Source: Stichopus chloronotus
Taxonomy: Eukaryota > Echinodermata > Holothuroidea > Aspidochirotida > Stichopodidae
DNA length: 64,000 nt
Assembly: GCA_021234535.1 (NCBI GenBank)
Contig: CM037836.1
Coordinates: 25,658,769-25,722,768, forward strand
Direction of reading: 5' to 3'
Below the pieces are notes generated by a model. It made no database searches, was not told the DNA's origin, and saw only the letters and a program-made list of their open reading frames with translations. Below, in pieces: positions 58,181 through 64,000 of this stretch (position 1 is the stretch's first letter; each line of letters starts with the position of its first letter). Both the position numbers and the translations under genes were made by a program.

Positions 58181-59297
58181 TGAATGTAACATGTTGCATT
58201 TATCATAGATGCCCATTAATTTCAGCTAATTAATTGCACTGTTCCACTTGGTTGGGGCACAACTTACTCACTGGCTCCTTTTTTTTTTCTTTTTTTTTTA
58301 ATTTTTTATTCCTCTTTTTCCCTTTCTTTGCCTTCAGTTTGCTACCTTTGTAAACTTGTATTGCCCCCACTTTCTTTGCCCAAAACTAAGTTGATCTATT
58401 TAAATCTCATTGGTCGACCCATGTAAAACATAAGAAACCGAACTAGAGCCTCCTCTACCTTTTTTCAAGGACCCTGGATCAGGCTCTGCTGGGGTTTAAA
58501 TGGCACATGTCAAAGGTAATGACCTCACAACTCATGCACGGTGAAGGGGTAATGCAATGTTGTTGCAGGATAATATACCATGCAGTGACAGATAACCTAA
58601 GAAACGTTAACATGTTGGCTATATATGGCACGTATAGCGCTGACAAAGGTTCAATATAGCAATACCAGTCGGCGGTCCATGGAGTTGCAAATCTCATTCC
58701 TGTTGTTTTGCATGGTCATTCATATGTCATTTCATGTACTCTCGGAGTGCGCTGAGCTATAAATTATTTTCATCAGTGATTCAGATAGCCTATTGCGGAT
58801 AGAAGTGCTGGATATTCAAATTACTTAGCTTAGTCATCAAGTACTGAGGTACAACGCATATGCACAGAACGGAACAAATACCTGCATGTGCCAACACATG
58901 CATGTGCGTAGATTGAAATCGAGTGTGCGCGCCTCAAAAGCATTACTAGAAATATGCGAGCGTCAAAGTATTTCTCAGATTCGTACGCGCCGTCACTCTG
59001 GATGTTTTGTGCGTGCTTCAGTAATTATCTTCACAGTGTGTAAACAACTCCAGTTTCTTTATAGTACATACATCAAACTTAGCGCGCTGCCAAACTTTGC
59101 GCACCCCAACAAAATAAATGCAATGGTCTAAGTAGCTTGACAAAGTTTTGACTAACATACCTTGCAATAGCTTAAAAGAAAGCTCTGTTTAGTTCATCGC
59201 CCTTGCCTGATTAGTCAACTTTACGGCGCTGCATTTGCACAGGAGTGTTGGGCTAGGCCTAACGTATCTTATTCTTAGATGCCGTCTATCGTTTCAA

Positions 59298-59488
59298 ATT
59301 TCCAAATCATGATTTTGACCATTAACTGGACTTCTTCATGACCATTTTTGTTGCTAGCATGTTCACGGGTAATTGTTGTAGGTATACGCACAGGATTTGT
59401 CAAAAGGACACTCTTCATGTAATAGTTGTCATGCTAACGTTAGTAAGGTGCGCGAAGTTTGGCAGGTTTACATCGTATTGCTAACTCC
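59298..59488. repeat. Diverged dispersed repeat, copy B
   Basis: Same-orientation relative of 6607-6805, sharing ATGATTTTGA, ACAGGATTTGT, TTTGGCAGGT and the TTTACAYC-TATTG end. Confidence 0.55.
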
Positions 59489-59753
59489 AGCAAAAGGTGC
59501 TTAAAATAACCGATTTCGAGGTACAACTCCTCCCAACTTGGGCCAAATTACAGTAAAATGAAACTTAAGACTTTCTAAAACAAAGTTATTGGATTCATAC
59601 ATATTTGTTCTTAACCATGACGTCATAGGTGGACACTACAGTACATCTCATACCCGGGCACCTAAACACCAAGTTTGAAGTTCATCGTACCGTCTAGGGG
59701 GAGATCACGACACAAATTTTAGAGCATTTTTGCCGATTTGACCTTCAATTACG

Positions 59754-59766
59754 TGACCTTTGACCT
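59754..59766 (-). promoter_or_regulatory. Perfect DR1 motif
   Basis: TGACCTTTGACCT, the reverse of AGGTCAAAGGTCA. It lies about 360 bp beyond the stop codon of the kinase gene. It may be part of a dispersed repeat rather than a selected site. Confidence 0.4.
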
Positions 59767-60122
59767 GGTTCAACATGGAAGGAGATACCCCCCAGGCTGC
59801 TTCCATCCCTCTGCAGCACAGTGATCAGTGGCCGCATTACGTTCAGCTAATCAGGCCTCACTGTGTGGCCCTATTGTATAAAGGGCAATGATCTCACTTG
59901 GGAAGCTCTTATTTCTAGATTTTTTCACTCACATTTATGAAACAACAACCAATATCCGGAATTCCTCGCAAATGTATGGTACTTTATGTGCCAACACAGA
60001 TAGGAGTTACACTCGGATTTCTTTTTGACTATTGCTTGTATATTGTACATAACTGGGTGAATAATCAAGTGCATGATGATGCGTAAATACTATCAGATAC
60101 AGAGCGGTACCCAAACACTCCA

Positions 60123-60532
60123 TCATGCGTTAAAAATGTCAAAATAATTGTTATGGCTGCATAAAGTTGCCAGTAAACTCCATCCCGTTGATTGTTCGAC
60201 AAAGGCCAAATGTTCGTCATTACATGAAGCCATAAAGTGATCAGCGACCAAAACCTGTGCAAGGGAAGCTGTTACGCAATAGAAGAGGACGCGTTTCTCT
60301 CTTGACGTCAAACGTCGATGGGTTTCGTAACCTTTCAGGAATAACGTCACATTCGATATTTGAGAACGGTCTCCCCTCTCCAGGAGAGATTTGATAGCGA
60401 TGGCAACGTCATATACCAAACAGCCATAAAAAGAGTCGTCGAAATCTATCATGACCAATGAATCTAGACAATCTGGACTTGAGTCGCTCTTTAACAGAAC
60501 GTTCTGTCCCGTGTAGTCGCCATGTATGAAAC
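60123..60532 (-). CDS. HYKK: HYKK-like, last exon (catalytic motifs)
   Basis: Acceptor GATTTCAG|GT completes the Gly codon, then FIHGDYTGQNVL. The exon continues to FDIFNA and the stop. It contains the HGD and DFDD motifs. Confidence 0.9.
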
Positions 60533-63096
60533 CTGAAATCAAATTGAAAATAAATGCGATGATGATGATTTTCATGTTAAAATTACTTCTAAATATATGC
60601 TCTGATCAGCTTGTACCGTATGCAAACTAAAAACACTTCACTGCCATGCAGAATATCCTATTATGAGTTCACAAGTAACTCGAAGCTTAACGGAAATTAG
60701 ACTTTCTTGATTCAGGGTACCCGACCGACTACGGACAGGACCCGGGTCCGACTTTTGGACCTGGTTCTAAAACTACTATTTATGGAGAATTTTAACCGCA
60801 AACTATGCTAGCAGAGGATGAGTTCGAAGATCTTTTGTAATCGTTCGTCTACATATATATGGTTCAGTTATAGATAGACAGGCCTTGTCGCTAATGGAAC
60901 ATTGCGCCCTCGCAAATTATTCCAGTTTAATGCACAGGTCTGGCAATGATTTAACTTGTACATTCATACCGACGGGATATTGATTAAAAAGACGAAATGT
61001 AAAGAAAATTTAGGTTTGTAAATGACCACACTTTTATTGAAAACGAACCACGAAAATAGTAAAGACGAGTCACAACTTGTCAACAATGTTCGTGCGCAAT
61101 AGACGAAGAACCATCCTTGTTCTTTTGTAAGGTAGCAGACGACACGACAGTGTAGATTGAGGTTAATACGTCGGTGACTTTATCCTAAAATTGACCGTGC
61201 ATTAGAGCGAAGATAATGCACGAGGAAAATGTTGCCTGACTGTAATGGGCCTAAGAGAGATGAGGATTCTTGCCAATATGTATGAATTATAACTAAAACA
61301 TACATTACCACATGTCATATATTAGATTGTGAGGAGGTACTTCTGCTGAAAAAAAAAGTCTGATTTGTGATATAAACTCCTCTCGGTCGCACTATACACC
61401 GAGACCCTTTTGTAAGTCAACGCTACAGAAACACACAAAATAATGAGTCTTTATCAGTCTCAAATATCTAGAGTTAGCCATTATTGTTATCACCATAGGA
61501 CGGCCCGTCAAAACTTGTTTATTGTCCTGACAAATCAACATCTTTGATATTGGTTGCGGGTGGAGTAACAACTGAGTCGGTCGTGACAGTGGGTAACTCT
61601 TTTTTGATATATAGGCCCGTGCAGGGAGTCTCTGATAGGCCTAACCAAGAAGGAAAGGATGCGGGAGGCGTGAGTACTGTAACATGGAGACAGCACGTAC
61701 GTGTATTGAATGAATAACTTGCAAGGGAACTGATCTACCACTTGCCAGATAAGCCATGATAGTCGAAGTTTTCTTGTGGTCGGGTCTAGACTAGTACGGT
61801 ATAAACTACCTTCCAATGTGTAGTATATGGACCCTACTGACGTATGATAAATGAATGCAATAATGCGGGTAGGCCCTCACTTATATCATTCTGCTTCACA
61901 CAAAATATTTTTGCACGTACAGAGCTGTCACTCATCTGTCATATTAAAGGGGGGAGGAAGGGTTGAGACAAAATGGAAATCGCCCTTGCCTCCAGATCAG
62001 TGCAGCACGTATTTTTAGCCAAACAAATCCCAAGTACACACCCTTTCAGCTTTGTGCACTACCATGTGACACATCTCCCACCCCTCACTTACAGACACTC
62101 TTCCCAGCCCTTTTTATGTTAACTTAACGAAGGTATACGATTTGGTGTCTTACCTGAAGGGAGCTTATCACTGACACTCAAGACATTTGTCTCAAACGCT
62201 TCGATTACAGTCTCCACTAAGTTTCTTTTCGATGGATCTTTAACTGAATGTAATATTTCCCTGATCCTGGGCATCTGATCCAGTGACCATACGCTAGCCT
62301 TTCCCCACTTTTCTAATATTGCCCTGTTTTCTGTCTGTTGCTACAATTGACAAAAGAAGTTTTACAGAGCAGTCCGTTACAATGCAAAGCGGGATAAAAC
62401 ATACTGAACACATTTCAGAGCTCGACTAAATAATATAAAACAGGAGAAAAGCAAATAGAAAGTTAGACAAGGAATAGAGTGTTAGACCCAAAACAATACA
62501 GAGTTAGACAAAACAATACATAATGTGTAAAGCGGGACAAAGTCAATTCTGATCAGAACAAACAATGAGCGGGACTATACAACAAGATAAAAAAGAAAAT
62601 GAGCTAGTGTATAGAAAATAGATTATTCTACCACAAAGACCGTCAAACAGTATTGAAATAAAAAAAAAAGTACGAGCAATGATACAATGATATAATCTTA
62701 CAAATTTTAACTAATCTTATCAGTGACATAATCCTCCAAAGGGCACTGCCATCACTGAGTTAAAACCATGAATGCATCACTATATAAGATGACATATCGA
62801 TTGATTCGTGTTATAAAATAATATTATTCATATATATTAGGTTACCGTAGATTATATTATGAACATTTAGTTATGGAAGTTGTGCAACCATCATGTGTGA
62901 CCATGTATAGACGTCTTTCGTGAAATAATTGCGTTTGGACGCACCTTCATCGACACGTGAAATTTTCCCAGCTTTTCGCCGAACTGAAGAATTACCTCGT
63001 CACGTAGTTTCATAACATCGCTTAGAGGTTGACCGTCTGAGTAAGTGAACAGCCTTATAATAAAGCAGCGATGATCACCACCACATTGCTTCGTCT
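60123..63096 (-). CDS. HYKK: Hydroxylysine kinase (HYKK/AGPHD1)-like, 3' part, three exons visible
   Basis: Exons 63096-62945, 62340-62154 and 60532-60123 (minus) join through GT-AG introns of 604 and 1,621 bp to give the last 248 residues. Human HYKK is about 373, so about the first 120 residues lie to the right of 63096 and probably outside the window. Seen: FIIRLFTYSDGQPL (compare YLVRLLTYLPGRPI); the phosphotransferase catalytic motif FIHGDYTGQNVLL (HGD----N); the metal-binding MIDFDDSFYG; DVAIAI; and a C-terminal EQSTGWSLL (compare TGW). Family members phosphorylate 5-hydroxy-L-lysine using GTP, a step in hydroxylysine breakdown. The C-terminus is about 15 residues shorter than the human one. 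Confidence 0.87.
62154..62340 (-). CDS. HYKK: HYKK-like, middle exon
   Basis: 187 bp; acceptor AATTGTAG|CAA, donor TCAG|GTAAGA. It encodes QQTENRAILEKWGKASVWSL through VSDKLPS. It is too short for a simple open-frame search but is required by phase (0 to 1) and matches the HYKK segment before the HGD motif. Confidence 0.85.
62945..63096 (-). CDS. HYKK: HYKK-like, first visible exon
   Basis: Acceptor TTACGCAG|AG, donor AAG|GTGCGT. It encodes TKQCGGDHRCFIIRLFTYSD through KFHVSMK after a split codon, so an upstream exon ending in phase 1 must exist. Confidence 0.85.
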
Positions 63097-64000
63097 CTGC
63101 GTAAGTTAAAAAATAAATAAAAAAAGAAATGAACACAAACTTTGAATATGAAAGCATGTCAATTAAACCTTAGCAGGCAGAACAAAGAAATGGGGGAAGG
63201 ATAAACACATAATGAGTTTCCATCGTGGACGCAAAGAGCAGAGCAAAACAAAACACCTTGAAAAGTTGGGGTACTTTTTAATCAAAGACAACGAAATGTT
63301 AGGCAACAATTTCGAAGAACCGCTTTTTAGTATTAGGCCTATTATTTCTTCAATTTTCTATGTAATCGTGACTTTGTTGGGTGAGTTGCTTACTGGGATT
63401 ACTGGTACCACAGTAGTTTCAGTTGAAATGTTTAAAGTTTTGAGGACAATCTCTTAAAAGCAAAACAGAAATATGAGACAACGTGTGCCCCAATATATTC
63501 TATAGGACCATGCATACAGCGGTGTAGCCAACGGGGGCAGGGGAGTGGGGGGCAGGGGTTCTAAGTTCCCTGGCAATATCAAATGACCAGAGAGACTCGA
63601 TTTTCCTGCAATCTGAGCGGCATCTTTGTATGAGATTCCTCTGTACGCTACGCGTCAATTGATTGTGGCGCTCTGCTTCGACAGGGTCATTGTACTTGTT
63701 CCTTTAGGCTTTGTCCCCCTCATTCCCCTTCCCAAAAACAAATAAAGTCTGGTTACGTCACTTTTTTACTTGTTGATTGGTCGTTTGTGGGGTGTAAGTT
63801 CCACAATATCTTGTACTGCGTATCATAGATACACTATACTTGTGGATGTATTTACAAGCAGCATTGGAAAGTCAAATAATACTTTTGTCCGGATACTCTT
63901 TGCGATTGACGAAACTGTCTTGTAATCGACCATTGGACCTTTCTTGTTGTGTGTTGGTTTGTCGATGAAAATTTATCACGTACATTAAGTTGACATATTT
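63097..64000. other. Intron of the HYKK-like gene up to the window edge
   Basis: No upstream HYKK exon could be recognised. G-rich repeat fragments lie near 63520-63560, and a short repeat near 63655-63680 shares GATTGTGGCGCTCTGCT with about 31136. Confidence 0.4.

Larger units (their letters stand above)
58181..60122. other. 3' flank of the kinase gene
   Basis: Contains a T-rich stretch (58278-58310), probably the 3' end of the LINE remnant; dispersed repeat copy B (59298-59488); and a perfect DR1 motif at 59754-59766. No gene was recognised. Confidence 0.4.

Noticed and set aside
63212..63457. Plus-strand frame overlapping the kinase gene region
   Set aside because: It is on the opposite strand, in the presumed intron, with no recognised domain and no support.

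Overview
The window is AT-rich animal genomic DNA. Its genes have introns with GT-AG splice sites and no operon structure, and most of the sequence is non-coding and packed with decayed transposable elements. The protein families, the broken LINE and Penelope-like elements, the many short poly-C/poly-G runs and the TTAA-flanked miniature transposons suggest a marine invertebrate deuterostome such as an echinoderm. That assignment is an inference. No rRNA, tRNA, CRISPR array or prokaryotic feature was seen.

Four protein-coding genes can be supported, all on the minus strand. (1) A complete three-exon METTL7/TMT1A-type thiol S-methyltransferase (2091-12788, 244 residues, the same length as human METTL7A). 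(2) A complete three-exon tandem-C2 protein (35748-38957, 575 residues) ending in the synaptotagmin-type WHKL motif but apparently unable to bind calcium. (3) An intronless single-pass immunoglobulin-superfamily receptor (45848-47638, 596 residues) with a signal peptide, three Ig-like domains and a cytoplasmic tail carrying several ITIM/SH2-type tyrosine motifs. (4) The last three exons of a hydroxylysine kinase (HYKK/AGPHD1-like) gene (60123-63096), whose 5' exons lie beyond the right edge. The genes look functionally unrelated.

Layout: 1-13 kb is the methyltransferase gene, with introns holding TTAA-flanked MITEs, an array of short hairpins and a LINE 3' tail. From 13 to 35 kb no gene was recognised. 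This stretch holds an inverted pair of ~0.8-0.9 kb repeats about 11 kb apart, a tandem array of ~0.5-1 kb foldback elements separated by TTAC, a Jockey-type LINE remnant, a Penelope-like (GIY-YIG) remnant between ~235-bp inverted repeats, two hammerhead-ribozyme-like motifs, a cluster of GATAAAC motifs and a satellite carrying DR1 nuclear-receptor motifs. The C2 gene lies at 35.7-39 kb, repeats at 39-45.6 kb, and the Ig receptor at 45.8-47.6 kb. From 48 to 60 kb is mostly non-coding, with another TTAA MITE and a long LINE reverse-transcriptase remnant (57.08-58.18 kb). The kinase gene occupies 60.1 kb to the right end.

No unambiguous new biological system was found. The strongest leads are the Ig receptor with tyrosine signalling motifs, the TTAC-separated foldback array, the intronic hairpin array split by a MITE, and the Penelope remnant with inverted repeats and a hammerhead-like core.
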